In this document: positions 42,429-51,076 of the stretch, piece by piece
Layout of the letters: each line of letters opens with the position of its first letter
Numbering within the stretch: the first letter of the stretch is position 1
From: Polyangiaceae bacterium
GTDB taxonomy: Bacteria > Myxococcota_A > Polyangia > Polyangiales > Polyangiaceae
NCBI GenBank assembly: GCA_016719945.1
Contig: JADJYE010000030.1
Location: 186,001-250,000, forward strand
Direction of reading: 5' to 3'
Length of the DNA: 64,000 nt
Notes under the pieces: generated by a model
Told to the model about the DNA's origin: nothing
The model's database searches: none
What the model saw: only the letters and a program-made list of their open reading frames with translations
Program-made: the position numbers and the translations under genes

Positions 42429-44006
42429 TCAATTAGACTTGCCGGCGCCGCAGCGCTTGTCGCCACGGGTCATGACGAACACGTCGTAGTCCCCGGCGTT
42501 CACGTCCCGCGGGACGATGATGGACCCCTCGAACCGGCCTTCGTCGTCCGTCGACAGCGAGCCGATCACGCGCGGCGCGGGCAGGTCGTCGTGCTTCATC
42601 GCGACGTCGACGCGCACGCTCTTGCACGCGTCCTTCTCGGTGAAGACGCGACCTTTGACCTTCAACGATTTTCCGCGCAAGACGGCCTTGTCGGTGACCT
42701 CGAGCTCGAGGTTCGACGGGGGGGCGTCGGGGCTGGCGGGGGTCGGGCTCGTGTTGCTGGGGTCGAGCGCCGAGGAGCCGTTCGGGTCGGGCGTGCCGTT
42801 GGGGTCAGCGCTAGGCTGCCCGTTGTTCGTGCGGTTCGCGAGATCCTGACCCGAGCCGTTCTGTGAATCGGCCGGCCACGAGAACGGATCTTGGGGGGGC
42901 TGATGCTGGGGGCGAGTGGGGTCGAGGTCCTGGCTCAGATCGAGGGCGGCGCCGCCGAGGTCGACGCGATGCCAGAGCTGCGAGTCGTAGACCTCGACCC
43001 ACGCGTGCGCCTCGTTCGTGACCATCCGCGTGGGGAGGCCGATCTGCAGCGCCGTCACCAGGAAGGCGAACGAGCGGTGCCGGCACACCCCCTTCTTGGA
43101 CAGGGCGAGGTCGAGGAACATGTCGCCGTGCCCCTTCGGCGGCTCCTCCGAAGGCTGGAAGGCTCGGTAGTACTCGACCATCTTGGTGAGCACCTCCTTG
43201 GGCCGCAGGCCCCGGTGGATGCCGATGGCGTTGAAGACCTGCTCGGCCTGCGCGTCGTGGCGCGCGAAGTCGACCGGGAGCTTGGGCGCGAGCTGGTCCC
43301 AGGTCGCGTCGCGGAAGTCCGAGCCGAAGGTCGCTCGCGCGATCGCGAGCTGCATGACGACCCTGACCCGCTTGCGCTCCCCGCCCCGGATGAACCAGTT
43401 CTCCGCGCCGTCCCTGAGGAGCGAGACCTGGGCGGCCGGCGATACGTGCATCTTGATGACGCGCGCGCCGGGCCCGACGCTGGGGATGCGCACGAGGTCG
43501 TCGGGCAGGAGCTCGACCGAGAAGTCTCCGTAGAACGGCTCGTCCTCGGGGCCGACCTCCCCGCCGATCGAGATGAGGCTGGTTGCCTTGTCCGAGACCT
43601 TCAGCGTGTAGTCGGCGGTGAGGGAGTCGAACGCGCGCAGGCGCTTGAAGGGTGCGGTCGAGGGCGAGAAGGGATCCTCGTAGCTCTCGATGTTCGGTTG
43701 GCTCGTGTCGCGGTCGGGCTCGTAGGTGCTGTCGGGGCTGTCGTCGGTCGACCCCCCGACGTACATCTTGTCGGGGTCCGGCGGGCGCTGCGGATCGGGC
43801 GCGGTCGCGATGCCGCTCGGCGTGTTGATGGCGGCCGGTAGGTTGCCGTCGAGCGTGGTCGCGGCGAGCGAGACGTCCTCGTCCGGATCGGGGGCGACGA
43901 AGACGTGCAGCATCGCCCCGTCCGCCGACGCGTGCGGCACCACCGCGAAGGCGATCAGCAGCGCGATGGCGGGGATGGGCGCGGCTCTCTTCATCGTCCC
44001 AGGCAT
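42429..44006 (-). CDS. Secreted transglutaminase-like (papain-fold) protein
   Basis: 525 residues; ATG 44006 or 43994 (MKRAAPIP). Signal peptide IALLIAFAVVPHASA. The core has the transglutaminase triad: Cys in LSKKGVCRHRSFAFLV, His in NEAHAWVEVYD, Asp in LWHRVDLGG. An Asp/Pro-rich N-terminal region and a Pro/Asn/Asp-rich linker (ADPNGTPDPNGSS) flank it, and the last ~100 residues look like a beta-sandwich (LELEVTDKAVLRGKSLKVKG ... VNAGDYDVFVMTRG). Such proteins are usually proteases or cross-linkers of extracellular material; the target is unknown. Stand-alone gene. Confidence 0.82.
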   Translation of the reverse strand: MPGTMKRAAPIPAIALLIAFAVVPHASADGAMLHVFVAPDPDEDVSLAATTLDGNLPAAINTPSGIATAPDPQRPPDPDKMYVGGSTDDSPDSTYEPDRDTSQPNIESYEDPFSPSTAPFKRLRAFDSLTADYTLKVSDKATSLISIGGEVGPEDEPFYGDFSVELLPDDLVRIPSVGPGARVIKMHVSPAAQVSLLRDGAENWFIRGGERKRVRVVMQLAIARATFGSDFRDATWDQLAPKLPVDFARHDAQAEQVFNAIGIHRGLRPKEVLTKMVEYYRAFQPSEEPPKGHGDMFLDLALSKKGVCRHRSFAFLVTALQIGLPTRMVTNEAHAWVEVYDSQLWHRVDLGGAALDLSQDLDPTRPQHQPPQDPFSWPADSQNGSGQDLANRTNNGQPSADPNGTPDPNGSSALDPSNTSPTPASPDAPPSNLELEVTDKAVLRGKSLKVKGRVFTEKDACKSVRVDVAMKHDDLPAPRVIGSLSTDDEGRFEGSIIVPRDVNAGDYDVFVMTRGDKRCGAGKSN

Positions 44007-44058
44007 GAAAGCACGGCCGGCCGAAAGTTCCAGCGCCCTTCCGACCGGTAGCGGCGTG

Positions 44059-45675
44059 TCAGCCGATGACGCCGAACTTCTTGCCGACCTTCTCGAACGC
44101 CTCGAGCGCGCGGTCGAGGTGGGCTCGCTCGTGCGTGGCCATGTAGCTCGTTCGCAGGACCTGCTGCTTCGGGGGGACGCCGGGCGTGATGAAGGGGTTC
44201 ACGTAGATGCTGTAGTCGTCGAGCAGGCTCTTCCACATCATCACCGTGCGCAGATCCTGACGGATGTAGATGGGGATGACCGCCGTGTCGGTGGTGCCGA
44301 GCTCGAAGCCCATGCGGCGCAGCTCGGTGCGCATGTACGTGAAGTTCTCGCGCAGCTTCTCTTGTCGCCACGGCTCCTCCTGCATGACGTCGAGGGCGGC
44401 CATGGCCGCCGCGACGCAGGGGGGAGCGGCGCTCGCCGCGAAGAGGAAGGAGAAGGCGAAGTGCCGGATGTAGTCGAGGACCTTGCGGTCGCCCACCAGC
44501 CAGCCGCCGATCGACGCGAGCGACTTCGAGAACGTACCGCCGATGAGGTCGACCTGGTCCGCGACGCCGAAGTGGGCCGGGGAGCCGCGGCCCGCGGGGC
44601 CGAGCACGCCGAGGCCGTGCGCGTCGTCGACGAAGATGCGCGCCTTGTGCTTCTTGGTGACCTCGACGAGGCCGGGGAGGTTGGCGATCTCGCCCTGGGC
44701 GCTGAAGACGCCGTCGGTGATGACGAGCGCGCCCTCGGCGTCCTCGAGCTCGGCGAGCGCCTGGTCGAGCGACGCAGGATCGTTGTGCTTGTAGCGGACC
44801 ATCCGCGCCTTGTTCGCCTGCGCGAGCCGCATGCCGTCGTAGATCGAGGCGTGCACGTCCTTGTCGACGACGCCGACGCTGGTGCGGTTCGAGAGCAGCG
44901 CCGAGATGGTCGCGAGGTTCACCTGATAGCCGGTGGTGAAGACGAGGCCCGCCTCCTTGCCGTGGTACGCGGCGAGCTTGGTCTCGAGCTCCTCGTGCAG
45001 GCGCATCGAGCCGTTCACGAGCCGGGACCCGGTCATGCTCGTGCCGTACTTGTCGATCGCCTGCTTCGCCGCCTCGCGGACCTTGGGGTGCGTCGTCAGG
45101 CCGAGGTAGTTGTTCGACCCCAGCATGATGACCTCTCGGCCCTCGAGCTGGGCGATCGGCCCGTTGTTGAAGTCGAGCGGCCGGAAGAACGGGTAGACGC
45201 CCATCGCGCGGGCGTTGTCGGCCGTCATGAATTTGTAGCACTTGTCGAAGACGTCCTTGCCGCCGACCTTGGCGAGGCTCGCGCGCTCCGCCATCGACTG
45301 GGCGAGATCGGCCTCGGAGGTGTTGCGCGGGCCGACCGGCTTCGGGGCCGGCTTGTCGGCCTCGGCCTCGGCCTCTGCATGGCCGTTCGCGCCGTTCACG
45401 GACTTCGCGGCAGCGCCGTTGGTCGCGCCCGCTTGGGGCGCCGGTCGCGGGCGCGAGCCGTCGACGACGTCAGCGTCTCCCCCGTCGAGCGCGGGGTCGA
45501 TGTTGGGCAGGGCCTGCCCGTCGCGGAGGACGACCAGCGCCTGCTGCGCGAGCTGGCGCGCCGCCGAGAAGCGGTTCTTCGCGTCCATCACGCCGTTCGT
45601 GAAATTCATGAAGCGGTCGTCGCTGAGCAACCGCAGCATGGTCTTGTTACTACCGATTCGTTCGAGCAGGCTCAT
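44059..45675 (-). CDS. PLP-dependent alpha-oxoamine synthase (serine palmitoyltransferase/KBL/BioF family) with N-terminal extension
   Basis: 538 residues from ATG 45675, which has GAGGGA just upstream; a TTG at 45693 is less likely. The catalytic part (from ~130) has LGSNNYLGLTTHPKV, GSRLVNGSMRLHEELE, VDDAHGLGVLGPAGRG, and the PLP lysine in GGTFSKSLASIGGW. Family enzymes condense an amino acid with an acyl-CoA (or acyl-ACP). Serine palmitoyltransferase, which starts sphingolipid synthesis, is likely because myxobacteria make sphingolipids and because the acyl-CoA synthetase is close, but BioF or KBL activity cannot be excluded. The first ~130 residues are a helical and then Glu/Ala-rich extension not found in BioF. 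Confidence 0.8.
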   Translation of the reverse strand: MSLLERIGSNKTMLRLLSDDRFMNFTNGVMDAKNRFSAARQLAQQALVVLRDGQALPNIDPALDGGDADVVDGSRPRPAPQAGATNGAAAKSVNGANGHAEAEAEADKPAPKPVGPRNTSEADLAQSMAERASLAKVGGKDVFDKCYKFMTADNARAMGVYPFFRPLDFNNGPIAQLEGREVIMLGSNNYLGLTTHPKVREAAKQAIDKYGTSMTGSRLVNGSMRLHEELETKLAAYHGKEAGLVFTTGYQVNLATISALLSNRTSVGVVDKDVHASIYDGMRLAQANKARMVRYKHNDPASLDQALAELEDAEGALVITDGVFSAQGEIANLPGLVEVTKKHKARIFVDDAHGLGVLGPAGRGSPAHFGVADQVDLIGGTFSKSLASIGGWLVGDRKVLDYIRHFAFSFLFAASAAPPCVAAAMAALDVMQEEPWRQEKLRENFTYMRTELRRMGFELGTTDTAVIPIYIRQDLRTVMMWKSLLDDYSIYVNPFITPGVPPKQQVLRTSYMATHERAHLDRALEAFEKVGKKFGVIG

Positions 45676-45727
45676 CACATCCCTCGCGGGCAAGCTCGTA
45701 GGCCGTCAGCAAGGGGAAGGCCAGCCT

Positions 45728-45743
45728 AAAATCCGCGGATTTT
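45728..45743. promoter_or_regulatory. 16-bp perfect palindrome between divergent genes
   Basis: AAAATCCGCGGATTTT lies between the divergent oxoamine synthase (start 45675) and response-regulator (start 45872) genes. It is the only AT-flanked perfect palindrome of this size I noticed and could be an operator for either gene. No promoter boxes are obvious around it. Confidence 0.45.
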
Positions 45744-45871
45744 GCGGCGGAAAACCGGTCTCGACGCGAACCCGCCTACGCGGCGCGCCGCCCAGTCGCT
45801 GCCCTCCCGCGCAGGTGACCGGCGGAACAAATTGCAGAGTCGTGGTTCAGGGTGTAGAAAAAATTGCGAGG

Positions 45872-47233
45872 ATGCGCCGCGTATTGGTCGTCGACGATGA
45901 GGAGAACCTGCGGCTCGTCGTCCGCTCGTTCCTTCGCCGCGATGGGTACGAGGTCGAGACGGCGGCGAGCGGGGAAGAGGCGCTGCGCCTGATCGAGAGC
46001 TTCGGTCCGGACTTCATCCTGACCGACGTGCGCATGCCCAAGATGGGCGGGATGGACCTGCTCTCCACGCTCAAGGCGAAGGGGAGCGAGATCACGGTCA
46101 TCCTCATGAGCGCCTACGGCAGCCTCGATCTAGCGATCGAGGCGATCAAGGCCGGCGCCTACGACTACATCCCGAAGCCCTTCAAGCCCGAGGAGCTGCT
46201 GCTCACCCTGCGCAAGGCCGAGGAGCGGGAGAGCCTGCGCAGGGAGAACCGCGCCCTCAAGCAGGAGATCAGGGACAAGGCGCGCTTCGAGGACCTGCTC
46301 GCCAAGAGCCCCGAGATGCAGGCCGTCTTCAAGACCGTCGCGAAGGTGGCCGACTTCAAGACGACCGCGCTCATCACGGGCGAGAGCGGCGTTGGCAAGG
46401 AGCTGGTCGCGCGGGCGCTGCACTTCCGATCGGGCCGCAAGAAGGCCCCGTTCGTCGCGGTCAACTGCGGGGCCATCCCCGAGGCGCTGCTCGAGAGCGA
46501 GCTGTTCGGCTACCGGCGCGGCGCGTTCACCGACGCGACGACGGATCGGACGGGGCTGTTCGAGCAGGCGCACGGGGGGACCCTGCTGCTCGACGAGGTG
46601 GGCGAGCTGCCGCTCTCCCTGCAGGTGAAGCTGCTGCGAGTCCTGCAAGAGGAGACGATCCGGCGCCTCGGCGACGTCAAGGACATCAAGGTCGACGTGC
46701 GCATCCTCGCCGCGACCCACCGCGACCTCGCCGCCGAGACCGCGGCAGGGCGCTTCCGCGAGGACCTCTTCTACCGGATCAACGTGCTGACGATCCGCAT
46801 CCCCCCGCTGCGCGAGCGCAGGGAGGACATCCCCCTGCTCATCGACCACTTCATCGCGCGCAACAACATCCGCCTGTCGACGCAGATCCGCGGGCTGTCG
46901 CCGGACGCGCGCAAGCTGCTGATGGAGTACAGCTGGCCAGGGAACGTGCGCGAGCTCGAGAACACCATCGAGCGCGCGCTCGTCCTGTGCGAGACCGACC
47001 TGATCATGGTCGACGACCTGCCGGATCGCATCAAAGAGGCCCACGACCCGGTGCAGGTGCAGCTCGCGAGCGGGGAGCTGTCGATCAAGAAGACGACGCG
47101 CGCGATCGAGGCCATCCTCATCCGGCGCGCCCTGGAGAAGACCAAGGGCAACCGCACGCAGACCGCGAACGTGCTCGAGATCAGCCACCGCGCGCTGCTG
47201 TACAAGATCAAGGACTACGAGATCGACCTCTGA
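45872..47233 (+). CDS. NtrC-family sigma-54 response regulator with GAFTDA loop
   Basis: 453 residues. Receiver: VLVVDDEENLRL, phospho-acceptor in FILTDVRMPKMGG, Lys in YDYIPKPFKP. AAA+: Walker A GESGVGKE, Walker B LLLDEVGEL, arginine-finger region FREDLFYRINVLTI. The sigma-54 contact loop is GAFTDA rather than GAFTGA. C-terminal Fis-type HTH: TQTANVLEISHRALLYKIKD. Start ATG 45872; the frame extends far upstream but without homology. No sensor kinase is adjacent. It probably activates sigma-54 promoters in response to phosphorylation. Confidence 0.92.
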   Translation: MRRVLVVDDEENLRLVVRSFLRRDGYEVETAASGEEALRLIESFGPDFILTDVRMPKMGGMDLLSTLKAKGSEITVILMSAYGSLDLAIEAIKAGAYDYIPKPFKPEELLLTLRKAEERESLRRENRALKQEIRDKARFEDLLAKSPEMQAVFKTVAKVADFKTTALITGESGVGKELVARALHFRSGRKKAPFVAVNCGAIPEALLESELFGYRRGAFTDATTDRTGLFEQAHGGTLLLDEVGELPLSLQVKLLRVLQEETIRRLGDVKDIKVDVRILAATHRDLAAETAAGRFREDLFYRINVLTIRIPPLRERREDIPLLIDHFIARNNIRLSTQIRGLSPDARKLLMEYSWPGNVRELENTIERALVLCETDLIMVDDLPDRIKEAHDPVQVQLASGELSIKKTTRAIEAILIRRALEKTKGNRTQTANVLEISHRALLYKIKDYEIDL

Positions 47234-47234
47234 C

Positions 47235-49067
47235 CTACAGCCGCAGCGCGCCGCTCGAGATCTGGGCGTACGCGGCGTCGTCGAGCGGCTCGAAGGTGCG
47301 GAGCATGTCGTTGCGGACGAACAGCATGTCCTCGGTCGCGCTCGGGTCGAAGCCCTGCGCCTGCAGCTCGTTCTTCTTGAGCTTGAAGGTCGCGGTGATG
47401 TTCTGCTCGGGGAGCAGGCGCACGAAGAGCGGCGCCGCGTACGCTGGCAGCTCCCGCATGACGTGCTCGTAGAAGCGCTCGGGTGAGAAATGAGACCCGG
47501 GGGCGAGCGAGAGCGCGACCATGCCAGCGCGCCCGTCCGCGTGCGGGACGGCGACGCCATAGACGTTCGCCATCTCCACGCCCTCGTGGCGCCCGCACGC
47601 GTCGCCGACCTCGTTCGTCGAGACGTTCTCTCCCTTCCAACGGAAGGTGTCGCCGATGCGATCGACGAAGTAGTAGAAGCCGAGCCAGTCGCGCTTGAGC
47701 AGGTCGCCCGAGCGGAAATACGCGTCGCCCCGCTCCTTCACGCTGCGCACGATCTTCGCGTCGGTCGAGGCGTCCCCCAGGTAGCCCTCGAAGCGCATCG
47801 TGACCCGAGCCGGGTCGATGCGGCCGAGCAGCTCCCCGACCTCATCCTTGCCGCACTCGACGCACAGCCCCTTCGCGTCGCGCACGTGAGTCTCCGTCGT
47901 CGGGTCGAACCTCGCGAGGAACGCGTTGTTGAGCCACGGGATCGGCGGCATGCGCCCGACCGAGCCCTCGATCCCGAACAGGTTCGTCATGTTCACGTTG
48001 CCCTCGGTCGCCCCGTAGAACTCGTGGACGATGCCGGGCCGGAAGCGCTCGACGAAGCCCTTCCACACGTCGGGTCGCATCCCATTGCCGACGATGCGCG
48101 TCAGCCGGTGCGCGCGCTCCCGCGGGTGGGGCGGGGCGTTGAGCAAGTATCGGCAGATCTCGCCGATGTACACGAACGCCGTGGCGCCCGAGTCGGCGAT
48201 CTCGTCCCAAAAGCGGCTGACGCTCAGCTTGCGCGACAGCGCGAGGCTAGCCCCCGTGAGGGCCGCGCTGCCCGCGCCGATCAGCAGCCCTGAGGAGTGG
48301 AACAGCGGCAGGCACACGTACAGCACGTCGCGCTCGCCGAGCCCGAGGGTGAAGCGGCCAAAGCCGGTCGCGCCCGTCATCGCGCGGGCGTGGGTGATCT
48401 TCCCCGCCTTCGGTAGCCCCGTCGTCCCGCTCGTGAAGATGTACGCGTAGAGGTCGTCGCCCAGCGCGACCGCGGGGGGGACCTCCGGCGCGGGCTCTGC
48501 GTCGAGCAGCGGCAGCTCGATGGCCCGCGAGAGCTCCTCGGTGCCGTGGCCTGGGCGCGTCTCCTCCCAAAACAGGGGCGGCTCCACCTCTTCGGGGCTC
48601 TCGGCGAGCGCCTCGACGAGGGTCGGGAGGTGCTCGCGCCCGACGATCATCGCGCGCGGCCGGGTCTGGCGCACCGCGTGGGCGAGACCTCGGCCCGACA
48701 GGTTCGTGTTGATCAGGCTGACCACCGCCCCGAGCCGCGAGATCGCCCAGGCGTTCACCAGGAACTGGGGGTGGTTGCCCATCATCAGCGCGACCGAGTC
48801 GCCGCGGCGGACGGCGGGGCGCCCTGCGCCGTGGGCGGCGAGCGTGCGGGCGCGCCGCGCGATCTTCGCCTCGAGCTCCCCGAAGCTCAGCCGCCTGCCC
48901 TCGAACAGGAGGAAGGTGCGGTCGGGGTCCTTGTGGGCCCACGCTCGCAGCGCGGCCGGCACCGTCGCCTCGGACACCGGGTCTTGGAGCATCACGTCGA
49001 GCGCCCCGCGCAGGCGCGTCGGGAACGTCCGCGCGAAGGTCGCCAGGTTCTTGGTCGTGCGTCGCAT
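47235..49067 (-). CDS. Long-chain/very-long-chain acyl-CoA synthetase (FATP-like, ANL superfamily)
   Basis: 610 residues. AMP-binding motifs: YIFTSGTTGLPKAGK (P-loop), YGATEGN, and the later YFRSGDLLKRDWLGFYYFVD and GDTFRWKGENVSTNEVGDA, the FATP/VLACS signature. The C-terminal lysine is in FKLKKNELQAQG. It activates fatty acids to acyl-CoA. The ATG 49067 touches the stop of the GNAT gene; GTG 49070 is an alternative. Its product could feed the oxoamine synthase encoded nearby, although the two are not in one operon. Confidence 0.9.
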   Translation of the reverse strand: MRRTTKNLATFARTFPTRLRGALDVMLQDPVSEATVPAALRAWAHKDPDRTFLLFEGRRLSFGELEAKIARRARTLAAHGAGRPAVRRGDSVALMMGNHPQFLVNAWAISRLGAVVSLINTNLSGRGLAHAVRQTRPRAMIVGREHLPTLVEALAESPEEVEPPLFWEETRPGHGTEELSRAIELPLLDAEPAPEVPPAVALGDDLYAYIFTSGTTGLPKAGKITHARAMTGATGFGRFTLGLGERDVLYVCLPLFHSSGLLIGAGSAALTGASLALSRKLSVSRFWDEIADSGATAFVYIGEICRYLLNAPPHPRERAHRLTRIVGNGMRPDVWKGFVERFRPGIVHEFYGATEGNVNMTNLFGIEGSVGRMPPIPWLNNAFLARFDPTTETHVRDAKGLCVECGKDEVGELLGRIDPARVTMRFEGYLGDASTDAKIVRSVKERGDAYFRSGDLLKRDWLGFYYFVDRIGDTFRWKGENVSTNEVGDACGRHEGVEMANVYGVAVPHADGRAGMVALSLAPGSHFSPERFYEHVMRELPAYAAPLFVRLLPEQNITATFKLKKNELQAQGFDPSATEDMLFVRNDMLRTFEPLDDAAYAQISSGALRL

Positions 49068-49606
49068 CACGCCCCTCCGGTCGGCGCGGGCACGCCGAGC
49101 TCCTTCTTGAAGTAGTGCTCGACGCTGTGGCTGAGATCGTGGAGGTCCCGCGTCGACGGGCCGCGCAGATACCCGCGGCGCTCGTAGAAGCGGTGCGCGG
49201 TGGTGAAGCGTGTGTCGCTCCACATCTCGACGAACGCCGCCTCGCGCTCCTGCGCCGCCGCCTCGACGAGATCGAGGATCTTGCCCCCAAGCCCGCCCGC
49301 TCGCGCGCGCCTATGGACGTACAGCTTGCGCAGCTCCACGCCCGCGCCACGCGGCGCGAACCCCTCGGGCCCCGATGAGCGCTCCGCGCGGGTGAAGCCC
49401 CCCATCGCCACCACCCGGCCGCTCTCGCCCTGCTCGGCGACCCAGAACGTCCCGCCTCGCGCTGCGGCCCAGGAGGCGAGGGCCCGCAGCTCGGGCAGCT
49501 CGCCGTCCACGTCGAGCACACACCCCACGTATTCGCCGAAACACGAGCCGATCAGCTCGATCAGGTCCAGCGCGTCTTCGTCCCTCGCCTCGCGGATTCG
49601 CGTCAT
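49067..49606 (-). CDS. GNAT-family acetyltransferase
   Basis: 179 residues, ATG 49606. GNAT layout: IREARDEDALDLIELIGSCF, GRVVAMGGFTRAE, the acetyl-CoA motif A in LRKLYVHRRARAGGLGGKIL, and motif B AHRFYERRGY. The substrate is not predictable. The C-terminus resembles the DUF1999/PanZ-like arrangement only loosely. It probably shares a transcript with the downstream acyl-CoA synthetase. Confidence 0.85.
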   Translation of the reverse strand: MTRIREARDEDALDLIELIGSCFGEYVGCVLDVDGELPELRALASWAAARGGTFWVAEQGESGRVVAMGGFTRAERSSGPEGFAPRGAGVELRKLYVHRRARAGGLGGKILDLVEAAAQEREAAFVEMWSDTRFTTAHRFYERRGYLRGPSTRDLHDLSHSVEHYFKKELGVPAPTGGA

Positions 49607-49660
49607 CTCGTGCGCTCGGTGTTGCTCTCCAAGACGAGCGGATACTACCCTCGGCGCCGC

Positions 49661-51076
49661 GTGACATACGACTACGATCTCGTCGTCATCGGCTCCGGCC
49701 CCGCGGGGGAGCGCGGCGCCGTCACCGCCGCCAACCTCGGCAAGCGGGTGCTCGTCATCGAGAAGGCCGTGGACCCCGGCGGCGCCGCCGTCCACACCGG
49801 CACGCTCCCTTCGAAGACGCTGCGTGAGACCGCGCTCTTCTTGTCGGGGCGCGATCAGCGCGAGGTGTACGGCGTGGGCGTCACCATCGACGACAGCCTG
49901 TTCGTCCCGAAGCTGCTCTCCCGCAAGGCGACCGTGAAGCGCCTCGAGGTCGACCGCATCCGCCGCGCCTTCAAGGACTCGGGCGTCGAGGTCATCCGCG
50001 GTGTCGGTCACCTGGTCGGGCCGCACCAGGTCCACATCGAGGTCGCCGGAAAGAGCCCGTCGGACGCTCTCACTCGCGAGATCACCTCGCATTTCATCCT
50101 GGTGGCGACCGGCTCGGTTCCCCACCGCCCCGGCGAGCTGCCGTGGTCCGACCACGCCGTCGAGGACAGCGACTCGATCCTCGAGCTCGACGTGATGCCG
50201 GGCAGCCTCGTCGTCATCGGCGGCGGCGTGATCGGCTGCGAGTACGCCGCGATGTTCGCGGCGCTGGGTGTGAAGGTGACCCTCGTCGACAAGCGGAACG
50301 AGCTGTTGCCGTTCCTCGACCGAGACATGAGCGAGGCGCTGCGCGTCTCGTTCTTGTCCATGGGCATCGACGTGCGCCTCGAGGACGAGCAGACCGGCGT
50401 CCGCCGCGAGAAGGACCACATCGTCGTCGAGCTCAAGCGCGGCGGCACCCTCCGCTGCGACAAGCTCCTGTTCTGCGGCGGGCGCAGCGGCGCGACGACC
50501 GGGCTCGGCCTCGAGACCGCGGGCGTGAAGATGGGCATACGCGGCAGCATCCAGGTCGACGACCAGTACCGCTCCAACGTCCCGAGCATCCTCGCCGCCG
50601 GCGACGTGATCGGCTTCCCGGCGCTCGCCTCGACGTCGATGGAGCAGGGGCGGCTCGCGGCCCTGTACGCGTTCGGCGAGTCCGACGAGGGCGCCCTGTC
50701 GCACGGCCACAAACGCGCTCTGCCCTACGGCATCTACACCATCCCGGAGGTGTCGTGTGTCGGGCTCTCGGAGGAGGACGCGCTCGCCGAAGGGCGCCAG
50801 GTCGTGGCGGGCAAGGGCGACTTCGAGCACAACGCACGCGCCAAGATCAACGGCCTCTCCCAAGGGTTCGTGAAGCTCGTCTTCGACAAGAGCACGCGCG
50901 CCTGCATCGGCGCCCACGCCATCGGCGATCGGGCGACCGAGATCATCCACATCGGCCAGGTGTGCATCGCCCTCGGCGGCACGGTCGAGGCGATGAGCGG
51001 GATGGTCTTCAACTACCCAACGCTCTCCGAGTGCTTCAAGCACGCTGCACGCGACGCGCTCTCCCGCTGGCCATGA
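49661..51076 (+). CDS. sthA: Soluble pyridine nucleotide transhydrogenase-like flavoprotein
   Basis: 471 residues, GTG 49661 directly before TYDYDLVVIGSGPAGERGAV (FAD). The redox-Cys region reads GGAAVHTGTLPSKTLRET, lacking both cysteines of dihydrolipoamide dehydrogenases, as in SthA. NAD(P) site: VVIGGGVIGCEYAAMFAALG. The C-terminal dimer domain includes YTIPEVSCVGLSEEDALAEG. It moves reducing equivalents between NADPH and NAD+. It overlaps the next gene (ATGA). Confidence 0.88.
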   Translation: MTYDYDLVVIGSGPAGERGAVTAANLGKRVLVIEKAVDPGGAAVHTGTLPSKTLRETALFLSGRDQREVYGVGVTIDDSLFVPKLLSRKATVKRLEVDRIRRAFKDSGVEVIRGVGHLVGPHQVHIEVAGKSPSDALTREITSHFILVATGSVPHRPGELPWSDHAVEDSDSILELDVMPGSLVVIGGGVIGCEYAAMFAALGVKVTLVDKRNELLPFLDRDMSEALRVSFLSMGIDVRLEDEQTGVRREKDHIVVELKRGGTLRCDKLLFCGGRSGATTGLGLETAGVKMGIRGSIQVDDQYRSNVPSILAAGDVIGFPALASTSMEQGRLAALYAFGESDEGALSHGHKRALPYGIYTIPEVSCVGLSEEDALAEGRQVVAGKGDFEHNARAKINGLSQGFVKLVFDKSTRACIGAHAIGDRATEIIHIGQVCIALGGTVEAMSGMVFNYPTLSECFKHAARDALSRWP

